NCBI GenBank assembly: GCA_023665725.1
Contig: JAMPDH010000007.1
Span: 1-62,057, forward strand
Direction: 5' to 3'
Source of the DNA: Clostridium sp.
GTDB taxonomy: Bacteria; Bacillota_I; Bacilli_A; RF39; UBA660
Length of the DNA stretch: 62,057 nucleotides
Shown here: positions 34,145-44,280 of the stretch, in pieces
How positions within the stretch are numbered: the stretch's first letter is position 1
How the letters are laid out: each line of letters begins with the position of its first letter
The notes under the pieces: model-generated
Database searches by the model: none
What the model was told of the DNA's origin: nothing
The model's input: only the letters and a program-made list of their open reading frames with translations
Translations under genes and position numbers: made by a program

Positions 34145-34981
34145 ATGTATAAAATAATAGTTATACCAAAAAATAAAGAAATGATAAATATAGAATGTGA
34201 CGCAATACTCTTAGGAATAAAAAATTATAGTGTTAATTTGCCATTTTATATTGATATAGATGAATTAGAACAAATAACGAAAAATATTAAATCAGAAATA
34301 TTTATATCACTTAATAAAAATATTCATGATAGTGAAATAGAAACTTTAAAAGATATACTTTTAAAATTAAATAATTATAATATAAAAGGGGTATTCTTTT
34401 ATGATATATCAATACTTAATTTAAAGAAAAAATTAAATCTTAATTATGATCTAGTTTGGAACCAAGAACATTTTACAACAAATTATGAAACAATAAATTA
34501 TTGGTTTAAAAATGGAGCAAAATATACGTGCTTATCTAGTGAAATTACTATTAAGGAAGTTATAGAAATAACAAATAAAACTTCTTCTAAACTAATTATG
34601 CCAATTTTTGGGTATATTCCAATAATGAACTCTAGAAGACATCTTATTGATAATTATTTAAAAGAATTTGATCTTAATAAAAAAAATGGTATAAATTATA
34701 TAGAAAAAGAAGGGAAAACATATCCTATAATTGATGACGGGTTAGGAACTACTGTGTATACAAATGCCCCATTAAATGGTATAAGAGATGTTTTATCTAT
34801 AAATACAGAGTATGTGCTTTTAAATAGTTTTTTAATAGATGAAGATAATTTTAAAAAGATTTTAAATATGTTTAAAACAGTAACAGTAGAAAATTGTGAA
34901 GAATATTATAACACAATAAATAGTATATTTAACTCAGATACATATTTTCTTCATAAAGAAACAATATACAAAGTAAAATAA
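34145..34981 (+). CDS. trhP1: U32 peptidase-like tRNA hydroxylation subunit, TrhP1/YrrN-like
   Basis: This 278-residue protein resembles the smaller U32-family partner (YrrN) that works with YrrO in prephenate-dependent 5-hydroxylation of tRNA wobble uridine (ho5U34). It has a TIM-barrel-like series of strands (FYIDIDELEQI, GVFFYDISIL, YDLVWNQEHFTTNYETINYWFKNG, LIMPIFGYIPIMNSRRHLIDNYL), with SRRHL matching the family. It has no Fe-S cysteine cluster. ATG 34145 follows AAAGAGGAG. The catalytic partner starts 14 bases downstream. The symbol is given by context and similarity to YrrN, not certainty. Confidence 0.8.
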   Translation: MYKIIVIPKNKEMINIECDAILLGIKNYSVNLPFYIDIDELEQITKNIKSEIFISLNKNIHDSEIETLKDILLKLNNYNIKGVFFYDISILNLKKKLNLNYDLVWNQEHFTTNYETINYWFKNGAKYTCLSSEITIKEVIEITNKTSSKLIMPIFGYIPIMNSRRHLIDNYLKEFDLNKKNGINYIEKEGKTYPIIDDGLGTTVYTNAPLNGIRDVLSINTEYVLLNSFLIDEDNFKKILNMFKTVTVENCEEYYNTINSIFNSDTYFLHKETIYKVK

Positions 34982-34995
34982 GGAGAGATGTATTA

Positions 34996-36189
34996 ATGAA
35001 ACCAGAATTACTCGCACCAGCAGGAGATTTAGAAAGATTAAAAATAGCATTTTTATATGGAGCTGATGCCGTATATATAGGTGGAACTTTATTTGGACTT
35101 AGGGCGAATGCTGCTAATTTTACACTAGAAGAAATAAAGATGGGTGTAGAATACGCACATAAATTAGGTAAAAAAGTTTATGTTACAGTAAATATAGTAC
35201 TTCACAATAAAGAAATTAAATTTTTAAAGGACTATTTAAAAAAATTGGATGAATATAGAGTAGATGCAATTATAGTAAGTGATCCTACAGTAATACAGGT
35301 AGCGCATGAAAATACTAATTTAGATATACATCTATCAACACAACAATCTACGCTTAATCGTGAATCTATAGAGTTTTTTAAAAACCAAGGCATTTCTCGA
35401 ATTGTGCTTGCACGGGAATGTTCAAAAGACGATATAAAATCAATCAAAAAAAATATAAATATAGAATTAGAAATGTTTATACATGGGGCAATGTGTACAT
35501 CATATAGTGGCAGGTGTGTATTATCTAATTATTTTACTAATAGAGATTCTAATAGAGGTGGATGTAGTCAAGTATGTAGATGGGACTTCAACTTACTGGA
35601 TAGTTCTTTAAACAATATAAAAGGCGAAAAGGATTTTACTTTTTGCTCAAAAGACTTATCTATGTTAAAATATATCCCTGAATTAATTGATATGGGAATA
35701 AACTCATTTAAAATAGAGGGTAGAATGAGATCTCTATATTATATTGCAACAATTGTTAGCGTATATAGAAAAGTAATTGATGAGTACTGTAACAATAAGG
35801 AAAATTATAAATATAATATAGAGTACGAAAAAATATTGAGTGAATGTGCCAATAGAAGTTCAGTTACACAATTTTATAACAATATTTATGATAATACATG
35901 TAGTTATTATAACGGTAGACAAGAAATATCTAATCAGGACTTTTTGGGTATAATACTCGATTATGATCAAAAAACGTCATTTGCTTTAGTAGAACAAAGA
36001 AATTATTTTAAAAAAGGTGATGTAGTTGAAGTATTTGGCCCAAAAACAAGTATTACAACCTTTAAAATAGATGAAATATTAGATATTAATGATGAAAAAA
36101 TAGAAATTGTTAGGCATCCAAAACAAATTGTTAAAATAAAATTTAATAAGAAATTATATAGAAATGATATTATGAAAATAAAAAAGTAA
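34996..36189 (+). CDS. trhP2: U32 family tRNA hydroxylation protein, TrhP2/YrrO-like
   Basis: The 397-residue U32-family protein contains MKPELLAPAGDLERLKIAFLYGADAVYIGG at the start, HLSTQQSTLN, the U32 signature FIHGAMCTSYSGRCVLSNY, and DSNRGGCSQVCRWDF with the conserved cysteines that bind an Fe-S cluster. KDLSMLKYIPELIDMGINSFKIEGRMRS follows. YrrO/TrhP makes 5-hydroxyuridine in tRNA. Bacillus has yrrM-yrrN-yrrO-udk-greA in one cluster; here trhP1-trhP2-greA stay together while the yrrM (trmR) homologue lies 10 kb away. Confidence 0.9.
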   Translation: MKPELLAPAGDLERLKIAFLYGADAVYIGGTLFGLRANAANFTLEEIKMGVEYAHKLGKKVYVTVNIVLHNKEIKFLKDYLKKLDEYRVDAIIVSDPTVIQVAHENTNLDIHLSTQQSTLNRESIEFFKNQGISRIVLARECSKDDIKSIKKNINIELEMFIHGAMCTSYSGRCVLSNYFTNRDSNRGGCSQVCRWDFNLLDSSLNNIKGEKDFTFCSKDLSMLKYIPELIDMGINSFKIEGRMRSLYYIATIVSVYRKVIDEYCNNKENYKYNIEYEKILSECANRSSVTQFYNNIYDNTCSYYNGRQEISNQDFLGIILDYDQKTSFALVEQRNYFKKGDVVEVFGPKTSITTFKIDEILDINDEKIEIVRHPKQIVKIKFNKKLYRNDIMKIKK

Positions 36190-36192
36190 AAC

Positions 36193-36221
36193 TTGACAAA
36201 AAAATATATTTGTAGTATCAT
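36193..36221 (+). promoter_or_regulatory. sigma-A-type promoter of greA
   Basis: A perfect TTGACA (36193-36198), 17-base spacer, TATCAT (36216-36221). Confidence 0.75.
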
Positions 36222-36253
36222 TTTGTGGACTTAAAAAATAAGAGGTGAAAGAC

Positions 36254-36721
36254 ATGAGTGCAAAAGAATTTTACTTGACCGAAGACGGTTTAAATGAGTT
36301 AAAGAAGGAATTAGATTTTTTAAAGTTAGAAAAAAGACCAGAGGTTATTTCAGCTTTAAAGGATGCAAGAGCTCAAGGTGATTTAAGTGAAAATGCAGAA
36401 TATGATGCTGCAAGAACAGAACAAGCTCTAGTTGAATCTAAAATATCAGAGTTAGAACATATGATAGAAAATGCAATTGTTATTAAAAACGTGTCAACAG
36501 ACAAAGTTTCAATAGGAACTAAGGTTAAAATAGAATATGTTGAAGATAAAGATACAGAAGTTTATTCAATAGTTGGTAGTAAAGAAGCAGATCCATTTAA
36601 TAATAAAATATCAAATGAATCTCCAATCGCGCAATCAATAATGAATAAAAAAGTTGGGGATATAGTAAGTGTTAGTAGTCCTAATGGAGAATATAAAGTA
36701 AAAATACTTGAAATATTTTAA
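36254..36721 (+). CDS. greA: Transcription elongation factor GreA
   Basis: GreA rescues backtracked RNA polymerase by stimulating transcript cleavage. The 155 residues show the N-terminal coiled-coil hairpin with ARAQGDLSENAEYDAAR (the acidic tip Asp and Glu), and a C-terminal FKBP-like domain containing SIGTKVKIEYVED, SIVGSKEADP and SPIAQSIMNKKVGD. ATG 36254 is preceded by GAGGTG; GTG 36245 would overlap it. It has its own strong promoter and terminator. Confidence 0.97.
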   Translation: MSAKEFYLTEDGLNELKKELDFLKLEKRPEVISALKDARAQGDLSENAEYDAARTEQALVESKISELEHMIENAIVIKNVSTDKVSIGTKVKIEYVEDKDTEVYSIVGSKEADPFNNKISNESPIAQSIMNKKVGDIVSVSSPNGEYKVKILEIF

Positions 36722-36745
36722 GAGGTACTTTTAAGTGCCTTTTTA
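36721..36745 (+). terminator. intrinsic terminator of greA
   Basis: AGGTAC (36723-36728) pairs with GTGCCT (36735-36740), then five T's. Confidence 0.75.
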
Positions 36746-36772
36746 TTTAAATATCATAAAAGAGGTGATTAT

Positions 36773-37576
36773 ATGAATGAAAGTGAAAAAGAGTTTTTGA
36801 TAAAGTGTTTTAAAAGATACGAAGAACTTAAAATACATCTTTCTAACAAATCTAATAATTTAGAAAAATATAATTTAGATGAAATATCAAAAAATATTAT
36901 AAATATATATATGAGTAATAATTTAAATTATGATATTTTCGAATTAACACAGAAATTTAAAGAGTTATATGTTAATTCAGAAAGTAAGATAGAAAATAAT
37001 GAAAGCAAAGAAGAAAAGTTTGGTATAGCAGAAATATATGATTATATATGTAATTATGACTTTAAAACAAAAAAATTTAATATATTTACGGAGTCATTAA
37101 TAATACATATGAATTTATATTCAAAATGCTTAGGAAAAGAGTTTGGTGGAAAGTTAAGAGAAGAACAAGCATTGCTTTTTGATACAAATATAGAGGTAGT
37201 TCCACCAAATATTGCAAAATTAGAATTTAATAAGTACATTTCAGAAACCGATAAACTAATTAATGAATTAGATAAAGGAGATATTTTTGAATATATAAAT
37301 GGATGTTTAAAAATAATGGTTGATTTAATTAAATTGCAACCATTTGCAGATGGCAATAAAAGAACATTTAGATCGCTTTTTAATCTAATGTTAAAAAGAA
37401 AAAATATTCCGCCAGTTTATATTGGCTTGGAAGATACTGATGTATTTAGTTCAAGCTTATTAAAAGCAATGGTTAATAATGACTATAGCGATTTAAATAG
37501 GCTATATATAAGATTAATATGTGATTCCATATCATTACTAGGTTTGGAACAAAAAAATATAAATCGTATTCATTAG
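36773..37576 (+). CDS. Fic-domain protein with non-canonical active motif
   Basis: Fic proteins normally transfer AMP or related groups to target proteins. The 267 residues have a helical N-terminus (about 1-85), then a Fic fold with GGKLREEQALLFDTNIEVVPP and the active loop LQPFADGNKRTFR (about 188-200). The usual HPFxxGNGR catalytic His is Gln189, and GNGR reads GNKR as in Doc-type members. It may lack AMPylation activity or do another reaction. GAGGTGA precedes ATG. The stop codon lies inside the CIRCE element of clpB. No toxin-antitoxin partner is visible. Confidence 0.8.
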   Translation: MNESEKEFLIKCFKRYEELKIHLSNKSNNLEKYNLDEISKNIINIYMSNNLNYDIFELTQKFKELYVNSESKIENNESKEEKFGIAEIYDYICNYDFKTKKFNIFTESLIIHMNLYSKCLGKEFGGKLREEQALLFDTNIEVVPPNIAKLEFNKYISETDKLINELDKGDIFEYINGCLKIMVDLIKLQPFADGNKRTFRSLFNLMLKRKNIPPVYIGLEDTDVFSSSLLKAMVNNDYSDLNRLYIRLICDSISLLGLEQKNINRIH

Positions 37577-37599
37577 CACTCGTTATTGACAAGTGCTAT
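37573..37599. promoter_or_regulatory. CIRCE element (HrcA operator) of clpB
   Basis: TTAGCACTC (37573-37581), nine bases, then AAGTGCTAT (37591-37599). The left arm is a perfect CIRCE half-site; the right arm has two changes from GAGTGCTAA. It overlaps the -35 box. Confidence 0.88.
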
Positions 37600-37613
37600 A
37601 AAAGTGGTATAAT
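37586..37613 (+). promoter_or_regulatory. sigma-A-type promoter of clpB
   Basis: A perfect TTGACA (37586-37591), 16-base spacer, perfect TATAAT (37608-37613). It overlaps the CIRCE element, so HrcA would block RNA polymerase. Confidence 0.8.
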
Positions 37614-37662
37614 TGTAATTGGATGATTTTTCATTCAATTTTTTAATAAAGGAGGAGTATTT

Positions 37663-39774
37663 ATGAATAATCAAAATCCTTATCAAGAAAATTTAGAAAA
37701 TGTACTTGAAAAGTATGGTAGAGATATAGTAAAAATGGTTAAAGATGGGAAAGTAGATCCAGTAATAGGTAGAGATGAAGAAATTAGAACTATTACTAGA
37801 ATTTTATCTAGAAAAACTAAAAATAATCCTGTTTTAATTGGAGAACCAGGGGTTGGAAAAACAGCAGTAGTAGAAGGACTTGCATCAAGAATTGTAAAAG
37901 GAGATGTTCCAAATAGTTTAAAAAACAAAACTATATGGGAATTAAATATGGGAGCATTAATAGCGGGTGCTAAATATAGAGGTGAATTTGAAGAGAGATT
38001 AAAAGCTGTTTTAGATGAAATAAAAAAATCGGAAGGTAACATAATTCTATTTATAGATGAAATCCATATGATAGTAGGTTCTGGGGCATTAGAAGGTGCA
38101 ATGGATGCTGGAAATATGTTAAAGCCTTTACTTGCTCGTGGTGAAATCCATTTGATAGGAGCTACTACATTAAATGAATATAGAAAATATATAGAAAAAG
38201 ATGGAGCCTTAGAAAGAAGATTTCAAAAAGTACAAGTATCGGAGCCAACTGTAGAGGATACAATAACTATACTTAGGGGGTTAAAGCAAAGATTCGAAGT
38301 ATACCATGGAGTCAATATAAAAGATAATGCTTTAATTGCTGCAGCAAACCTTTCAAATAGATATATAACAGATAGATTTTTGCCGGATAAAGCAATAGAT
38401 TTAGTAGATGAAGCTTGTGCTACTATAAAGGTCCAAATGGATTCTGTTCCTGCATCACTAGATAACCTAACTAGAAATATAATGAGACTCGAGATAGAAA
38501 AACAGGCAATAAAAAAAGATAGTGATGAGATTTCTAAAAAAAGATTATCTGAAATAAATGAAACTTTATTAAATTTAAAAAAAGATGAGGAAGACTTAAG
38601 AAAAAAATGGGAAAAAGAAAAATCAATAAATGATAACATTTCTAAGAAGAAAGAAGAGTTAGAACAATCTAATTTTAAGCTTGAACAAGCAGAAAATAAC
38701 TATGATTTAGAAACTGCGGCAAAGTTAAGACATGCTATTATACCAAAACTCGAACAAGAACTTTTAGAATTAAAAAGTTTAGATGAATCTCAAATATTAA
38801 GTGATACTGTATATGAAGACGATATTGCATCTATTATTTCTAAATGGACTAAAATTCCAATACAAAAACTTGTAAGTGGTGAGAGGGAAAAACTATTATT
38901 ATTAGAAGAAAATATGAAAAAAAGAGTAAAAGGTCAAGATGAAGCAATAGAACTTGTAAGTAATGCTATAAAAAGAAGTAGAGCTGGAATTAATGATCCT
39001 AATAAACCAATTGGCTCATTTATATTTCTAGGACCTACTGGAGTTGGAAAAACAGAGGTAGCTAGAACTTTAGCATATGAACTTTTTGATGATGAACATC
39101 ATATGGTTAGAATTGATATGAGTGAATATATGGAAAGCCATTCAGTTGCAAGACTTGTTGGAGCACCTCCAGGATATGTAGGCTATGATGAGGGTGGTCA
39201 ATTGACTGAAGCTGTAAGGAGAAATCCTTATTCTATAGTTTTATTTGACGAGATAGAAAAAGCACATAGAGATGTACTTAATTTATTACTTCAAATTTTA
39301 GATGATGGAAGGATTACTGATTCACAAGGTAGAACAGTTGATTTTAAAAATACAATTATAATTATGACCTCTAATTTAGGCAGTGAATACATATTAGAAG
39401 GTGGAAAAGATAGCAAACAATTAGTACTTAATGAGTTGAAACATAATTTTAAACCTGAATTTATTAATAGAATTGATGAAATAATTGTATTTAATTCATT
39501 AAGCCAAGAAATAGTGTATGATATTTTAAATAAGCTTATTATTAATTTAGAAAAAACATTAGAAAAGTTTAACCTAAAATTAGATATTCCCTTAAAAGTA
39601 AAAAAATTTATAGTGGACAATTCATATGATGAAAGATTTGGTGCAAGACCTTTGAAAAGATATATGACCAAAAATATAGAAAATTTAATAGCAAATTCTA
39701 TGATAGAAAATAAAATTAAACCTAATAGTGTTATAACTTTTGATATAAAGGATGACAAAATAGTTATAAAATAA
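37663..39774 (+). CDS. clpB: ClpB disaggregase lacking the N-terminal domain
   Basis: ClpB extracts proteins from aggregates with DnaK. The 703 residues contain AAA+ domain 1 (Walker [10 protein letters not shown], Walker [10 protein letters not shown]), the ClpB-type coiled-coil middle domain (about 270-395, with [15 protein letters not shown]), AAA+ domain 2 ([19 protein letters not shown]) and the C-terminal small domain ([10 protein letters not shown]). The usual 150-residue N-terminal Clp_N domain is missing: the protein starts with [27 protein letters not shown], matching the short ClpB isoform. A GGAGGAG site and CIRCE promoter directly precede this start, so the short form is the encoded form. 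Confidence 0.93.
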   Translation: MNNQNPYQENLENVLEKYGRDIVKMVKDGKVDPVIGRDEEIRTITRILSRKTKNNPVLIGEPGVGKTAVVEGLASRIVKGDVPNSLKNKTIWELNMGALIAGAKYRGEFEERLKAVLDEIKKSEGNIILFIDEIHMIVGSGALEGAMDAGNMLKPLLARGEIHLIGATTLNEYRKYIEKDGALERRFQKVQVSEPTVEDTITILRGLKQRFEVYHGVNIKDNALIAAANLSNRYITDRFLPDKAIDLVDEACATIKVQMDSVPASLDNLTRNIMRLEIEKQAIKKDSDEISKKRLSEINETLLNLKKDEEDLRKKWEKEKSINDNISKKKEELEQSNFKLEQAENNYDLETAAKLRHAIIPKLEQELLELKSLDESQILSDTVYEDDIASIISKWTKIPIQKLVSGEREKLLLLEENMKKRVKGQDEAIELVSNAIKRSRAGINDPNKPIGSFIFLGPTGVGKTEVARTLAYELFDDEHHMVRIDMSEYMESHSVARLVGAPPGYVGYDEGGQLTEAVRRNPYSIVLFDEIEKAHRDVLNLLLQILDDGRITDSQGRTVDFKNTIIIMTSNLGSEYILEGGKDSKQLVLNELKHNFKPEFINRIDEIIVFNSLSQEIVYDILNKLIINLEKTLEKFNLKLDIPLKVKKFIVDNSYDERFGARPLKRYMTKNIENLIANSMIENKIKPNSVITFDIKDDKIVIK

Positions 39775-39781
39775 TTTAATA

Positions 39782-39814
39782 AAATGTAGGTATTAAAAAG
39801 TACCTATATTTTTA
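39782..39814 (+). terminator. intrinsic terminator of clpB
   Basis: TAGGTA (39787-39792) pairs with TACCTA (39801-39806), extended by A-T pairs, followed by T's. Confidence 0.75.
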
Positions 39815-39856
39815 TTTATTACTTTATAAAATTTCATTAACTTAAAATTATATTTA

Positions 39857-39885
39857 TTGCTAATTATTATAGTTTATTATATAAT
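39857..39885 (+). promoter_or_regulatory. sigma-A-type promoter of xfp
   Basis: TTGCTA (39857-39862), 17-base spacer, TATAAT (39880-39885). Confidence 0.65.
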
Positions 39886-39910
39886 GTTATCGTAAAGGAG
39901 CTGTAGAAAA

Positions 39911-42292
39911 ATGCAAGAATATGAAAATGTATTATCAAATGAAGAATTAGAAAAAATAGATAAATATTTTAGAGCTGCAAACTATTTATCTGTAGGGCAA
40001 TTATACTTATTAGATAATCCTTTATTAAGAGAACCTTTAAAAATATCAGATATTAAAAAAAATGTAGTTGGGCATTGGGGAACTGTACCAGGGCAAAACT
40101 TTATATATGCTCATTTAAATAGAATTATAAATAAATATGATTTAAATATGATTTATGTTTCAGGTCCAGGTCATGGAGGAAATGCAATAGTTGCTAACAC
40201 TTACTTAGAAGGTAGTTACAGTGAAATATATCCAAACATAACTACTGATATTATAGGTATGAAAAAACTATTTAAACAATTTAGTTTTCCAGGTGGAATT
40301 TCAAGCCATGTTGCACCTGAAACACCAGGATCTATTAATGAAGGCGGTGAATTAGGATATAGTTTATCTCATTCTTTTGGAGCTGCGTTAGATAACCCTG
40401 ATTTAATAGTAGCATGTGTTGTGGGTGATGGAGAAGCAGAGACAGGTCCACTTGCTACTAGTTGGCATTCTAATAAATTTTTAAATCCGAAAAAGGATGG
40501 AGTAGTTTTACCAATATTACATTTAAATGGATATAAAATAGCAAATCCTACAATATTTGATCGTATTTCTAGAGAAGAATTAATTTCATTTTTTAAGGGA
40601 TGTGGATGGGACCCTTACATAGTAGAAGGTAAAGATCCAAATATTATGCATCAAAAAATGGCATATGCATTAGACAAAGTTATATCAAGAATAAAAGAAA
40701 TTAAGGAAAATTCAAATAATGAAATATCTAGGCCAATATGGCCAATGATAATTTTACGTACACCAAAAGGTTGGACAGGTCCAAAAGTTGTAGGTGGTAA
40801 AAATATTGAAGGTACGTTTAGAGCGCATCAAGTACCAATAGTTATATCTGAAAATCAAGAAGAAAATATAAAACTACTAGAACAATGGTTAAGAAGTTAT
40901 AGACCCGAGGAATTATTTGATGAAAATGGAACTTTATTTAAAGAACTAAAAGATTTGGCTCCAACTGGAAATAGAAGAATGGGAATGAATCCTATCGCAA
41001 ATGGTGGAATTTTATTAGAGGAATTACGTACTCCAGATTTTAGAAATTATGGAGTTAAAGTGGATATTCCTGGTTCCACTATGGCACAAGATATGAAGGA
41101 ATTAGGTTTATATGTTAAAGACTTAATTAAATTAAATGAGGATAAGCATAATTTCCGTATTTTTGGACCAGATGAAGCATTATCTAATCGTTTAAATTAT
41201 GTGTTTGATGCAACTAAAAGACAATGGAATGGAGTATCCTACTCATTTGATGAATTTTTATCAAATGATGGAAGGGTAATAGATTCAATGTTATCTGAAC
41301 ATTTATGTGAGGGTTGGTTAGAAGGGTACTTGCTTACTGGAAGACATGGATTTTTTCATAGCTATGAAGCATTTGTTAGAATAGTTGATTCTATGGCTAG
41401 TCAGCATGCAAAATGGTTAAAAGTTACTTCAGAGCTTTCTTGGAGGAGACCTATAGCATCTTTAAATTATGTATTATCTAGTCATATTTGGCAACAAGAC
41501 CATAATGGATATACACATCAAGATCCGGGATTTTTAAATCATTTAGTAACTAAAAAAGCCGATTTTGTTCGTATGTATTTGCCACCAGATGCTAATTGCT
41601 TATTATCTTGTTTTGAACATTGTATTAAAAGTAAAAATTATATAAATGTAATCATCGCAAGTAAACATCCGAGACCTCAATGGTTAACCATGGATCAAGC
41701 TGTAAAACATTGTACTCAAGGAATTGGAATATGGGGATGGGCAAGCAATGATGGGAATAGTGAACCTGATATTGTAATGGCCTGTTGTGGAGATACGCCT
41801 ACTTTAGAAACCTTAGCTGCTGTTTCAATTTTAAGAAATGAATTTAAAGAATTAAAAATTCGTGTTGTAAATGTTGTGGATTTAATGAGACTACAATCAA
41901 ATATGGAACATCCACATGGCCTATCAAACGAAGATTATAATTTATTATTTACAAAAAATAAGCCAATTATTTTTGCATTTCATGGATATGCATCTTTAAT
42001 TCATCAACTAACTTATAAAAGAGATAACAAGGAATTACATGTTCATGGATATATAGAAGAAGGTACTATAACAACTCCTTTTGATATGCGTGTTCAAAAT
42101 CAATTAGATAGATATCATTTAGTAATAGATGCGATAAAGTATTTACCACAATTAGGTAATCGAGGTGCATTATTACATCAATGGTGTAAGGACAAATTAG
42201 TAGAACATAAACAATATATTAAGGAATACGGAGATGATTTACCTGAAGTAAAAGATTGGACTTGGGAAGATTCGATGAATAAGAATAATTAA
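39911..42292 (+). CDS. xfp: Xylulose-5-phosphate/fructose-6-phosphate phosphoketolase
   Basis: This thiamine-diphosphate enzyme splits xylulose-5-P (or fructose-6-P) into acetyl-phosphate and glyceraldehyde-3-P (or erythrose-4-P). The 793 residues fit the family (about 790-800). Visible are [41 protein letters not shown], the ThDP-binding [34 protein letters not shown], and ENGTLFKEL before the second half with [25 protein letters not shown] precedes ATG. It has its own promoter and terminator. With acetate kinase this would give a high-ATP pentose route; ackA is not in the window. Confidence 0.97.
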   Translation: MQEYENVLSNEELEKIDKYFRAANYLSVGQLYLLDNPLLREPLKISDIKKNVVGHWGTVPGQNFIYAHLNRIINKYDLNMIYVSGPGHGGNAIVANTYLEGSYSEIYPNITTDIIGMKKLFKQFSFPGGISSHVAPETPGSINEGGELGYSLSHSFGAALDNPDLIVACVVGDGEAETGPLATSWHSNKFLNPKKDGVVLPILHLNGYKIANPTIFDRISREELISFFKGCGWDPYIVEGKDPNIMHQKMAYALDKVISRIKEIKENSNNEISRPIWPMIILRTPKGWTGPKVVGGKNIEGTFRAHQVPIVISENQEENIKLLEQWLRSYRPEELFDENGTLFKELKDLAPTGNRRMGMNPIANGGILLEELRTPDFRNYGVKVDIPGSTMAQDMKELGLYVKDLIKLNEDKHNFRIFGPDEALSNRLNYVFDATKRQWNGVSYSFDEFLSNDGRVIDSMLSEHLCEGWLEGYLLTGRHGFFHSYEAFVRIVDSMASQHAKWLKVTSELSWRRPIASLNYVLSSHIWQQDHNGYTHQDPGFLNHLVTKKADFVRMYLPPDANCLLSCFEHCIKSKNYINVIIASKHPRPQWLTMDQAVKHCTQGIGIWGWASNDGNSEPDIVMACCGDTPTLETLAAVSILRNEFKELKIRVVNVVDLMRLQSNMEHPHGLSNEDYNLLFTKNKPIIFAFHGYASLIHQLTYKRDNKELHVHGYIEEGTITTPFDMRVQNQLDRYHLVIDAIKYLPQLGNRGALLHQWCKDKLVEHKQYIKEYGDDLPEVKDWTWEDSMNKNN

Positions 42293-42299
42293 AGTTTTT

Positions 42300-42329
42300 A
42301 AGACTCTTAATGTATTAAGAGTCTTTTGT
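42300..42329 (+). terminator. intrinsic terminator of xfp
   Basis: AAGACTCTTAA (42300-42310) pairs perfectly with TTAAGAGTCTT (42315-42325), then T's. Confidence 0.88.
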
Positions 42330-42360
42330 TATTAAGAATTTAAAGTGTAATTTATATGTA

Positions 42361-42388
42361 TTGTATTTATTTTAAATTTATATATAAT
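42361..42388 (+). promoter_or_regulatory. promoter of the dGTPase-like gene
   Basis: TTGTAT (42361-42366), 16-base spacer, TATAAT (42383-42388). Confidence 0.5.
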
Positions 42389-42407
42389 TATAGATAAGGT
42401 GATTTTA

Positions 42408-43505
42408 ATGATAGAAGAAAATATGTTAAAAAATGAAAGTGGGCTATCACAATATGCATCTAAAAGTATTGATTCCATTAGATTTGAAAATATTAAAAAT
42501 GATATAAGACCTAGTTATTTTCGAGATTATGATAGGATAATTTACTCACAATGCTATTCTAGATATATTGGTAAAACACAAGTATTTACATTTAAAAATA
42601 ATGATCATATAACAAAAAGAATTATACATGTTCAATTAGTTAGCAAAATTGCTCGTACAATAGGAAGAGCTCTAAATTTAAATGAAGACTTAATAGAGGC
42701 AATATCAATTGGGCATGATGTTGGCCATGTAGGGGAAGGTATATTAAATGAAATAAGTATAAATAATTTAAATCAACCTTTTTTACATAATGTTCAAAGT
42801 GTTAGAAATTTATTATATTTAGAAAATGGAGGAAAAGGTCTTAATTTATCCATACAAGTTTATGATGGTATTTTATGCTATAATGGAGAAAAAATATTGA
42901 ATACATATACTTATAAAGAAAAAACAAAGGAAGAATTTTTAAAAGAGTACAATAATTGTTGCAAGGATAGTAAATATTCGAAAAATTTATCCCCCATGAC
43001 ATTAGAAGGTTGTGTTGTAAGAATAAGTGATGTTATAGCTTATTTAGGTAAGGATATTGAAGATGCTATAATGCTTAAAATATTATCTAAAAAAGATATA
43101 CCTAATCATATTAAAAATATGTTGGGAGATAATAATAAAAGTATTATTAATTATATAATAATGGATATTATAGAAAATAGTATAAATAAGCCCTATATAA
43201 AATTATCTGATGATTGTTTTAAAATAATGAATGAATTATTAAATTTTAATTATAAAAATATATATGCAAAAGCATATACAAGTAATGAAAAAGAAAATAT
43301 TAAGGATATGTTTAATAAATTATATAAGTATTATTTAGATGCATTAAATAATAAAGATGTTAAAAATTCTATATATAAGGTATATCTAATTAAAATGAAT
43401 AAAGATTATATGACTAATAACTCAAATGAAAGAATAGTAATAGATTATATAGCCGGAATGACAGATGAATATTTTATAAATGAATACAATAGTTTGTACA
43501 AATAA
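42408..43505 (+). CDS. dGTPase-like HD-domain protein with shortened metal motif
   Basis: This 365-residue protein resembles deoxyguanosinetriphosphate triphosphohydrolases: SRYIGKTQVF near the N-terminus, the histidine helix ITKRIIHVQLVSKIARTIGRALNLN, and the HD signature IGHDVGH. Canonical enzymes read HDxGHxPFGHxGE; here the text is HDVGHVGEGILNEI, as if about five residues (xPFGH) were missing, removing one conserved His. The remaining 250 residues are mostly helical, as in the family. ATG 42408 follows AAGGTGAT. Activity on dNTPs is uncertain. Confidence 0.75.
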   Translation: MIEENMLKNESGLSQYASKSIDSIRFENIKNDIRPSYFRDYDRIIYSQCYSRYIGKTQVFTFKNNDHITKRIIHVQLVSKIARTIGRALNLNEDLIEAISIGHDVGHVGEGILNEISINNLNQPFLHNVQSVRNLLYLENGGKGLNLSIQVYDGILCYNGEKILNTYTYKEKTKEEFLKEYNNCCKDSKYSKNLSPMTLEGCVVRISDVIAYLGKDIEDAIMLKILSKKDIPNHIKNMLGDNNKSIINYIIMDIIENSINKPYIKLSDDCFKIMNELLNFNYKNIYAKAYTSNEKENIKDMFNKLYKYYLDALNNKDVKNSIYKVYLIKMNKDYMTNNSNERIVIDYIAGMTDEYFINEYNSLYK

Positions 43506-43547
43506 TAATTTAGTTTAATAATCTGGGTTACACATATATTTAAAGTA

Positions 43548-43576
43548 TTGATTAAATAAATAAATAATGTTAAAAT
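43548..43576 (+). promoter_or_regulatory. promoter of the ireB operon
   Basis: TTGATT (43548-43553), 17-base spacer, TAAAAT (43571-43576). Confidence 0.6.
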
Positions 43577-43606
43577 AAAATTGTATTTATAAAGTGGGTG
43601 ATAAAA

Positions 43607-43846
43607 GTGGAAGAAACTAAAATTTATAGTGCAGAAGAGTTTAATGATGCCTTGATAGAAGAAACAATTAAAGAAATTATTGGAATTTTAAAAGAAAAAG
43701 GATATAATCCAACAAATCAAATTGTAGGATATTTAATGAGTGGGGATCCTGGTTATATTTCTAGTTATAAAGATGCAAGAAATAAAATAACTAGATATGA
43801 AAGAGCAAAACTAATAGAAGTTTTACTTAAAAAATTCGTTAAATGA
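43607..43846 (+). CDS. ireB: IreB family regulatory phosphoprotein (UPF0297)
   Basis: IreB is a small substrate of the PASTA kinase IreK/PrkC that affects cell-wall stress resistance. The 79 residues carry the signature ALIEETIKEIIGILKEKGYNP..NQIVGYLMSGDPGYI and DARNKITRYER. The start is a GTG (43607) with GGGTGAT 5 bases upstream; an earlier GTG at 43598 overlaps that site. A phospho-accepting Thr is possible at residue 3 (MEET). It opens an operon in the order ireB-ruvX-yrzB-mltG-trmR, as in Bacillus, and overlaps ruvX by ATGA. Confidence 0.92.
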   Translation: MEETKIYSAEEFNDALIEETIKEIIGILKEKGYNPTNQIVGYLMSGDPGYISSYKDARNKITRYERAKLIEVLLKKFVK

Positions 43847-44280
43847 GATATTTAGGATTTGATTTAGGCACTAGAACTTTGGGAATATCAATAAGTGATT
43901 TGACAGGAGTAGTTGCGTCTACTTATGAAACATTAAGATTTAGTGATTCAAATTACCAAGAAATAATACCAAAAATATTAGATATTATTAAAAAAGAAAA
44001 TATTAGATGTATTGTTTTAGGTTTGCCGAAAAATATGAATAATACATATGGTGATGCAACAGATAGAGTCTTAGAATTTAAAAAGATATTAGAACAAAAT
44101 ACAGATATAGAAATAGTACTTCAAGATGAGAGATTATCTACAAAAGAAGCTAGTTATTATATGATTTTAGCCGATGTTTCAAGAAAAAAAAGAAAGAAAA
44201 AAATTGATGCATTAGCCGCTAATATAATACTTCAAACTTATCTTGACAAAATTAAAGGAGAAAATTATGGAAACAAATGA
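43843..44280 (+). CDS. ruvX: Pre-16S rRNA nuclease YqgF/RuvX
   Basis: YqgF-family RNase-H-fold nuclease involved in 16S rRNA 5'-end processing. The 145 residues include the opening LGFDLGTRTLGISISD (first catalytic Asp), CIVLGLPKNMNNTYGDATDRV, LQDERLSTKEA (catalytic Glu region), and KKKIDALAANIILQTYLD with the last Asp. It overlaps ireB by 4 bases and yrzB by 14. The name yrrK is used in Bacillus. Confidence 0.95.
   Translation: MRYLGFDLGTRTLGISISDLTGVVASTYETLRFSDSNYQEIIPKILDIIKKENIRCIVLGLPKNMNNTYGDATDRVLEFKKILEQNTDIEIVLQDERLSTKEASYYMILADVSRKKRKKKIDALAANIILQTYLDKIKGENYGNK

Noticed and set aside
37683-39758. Several long minus-strand frames inside clpB
   Set aside because: Low-complexity Ser/Phe/Leu translations typical of antisense frames of AT-rich AAA+ genes.
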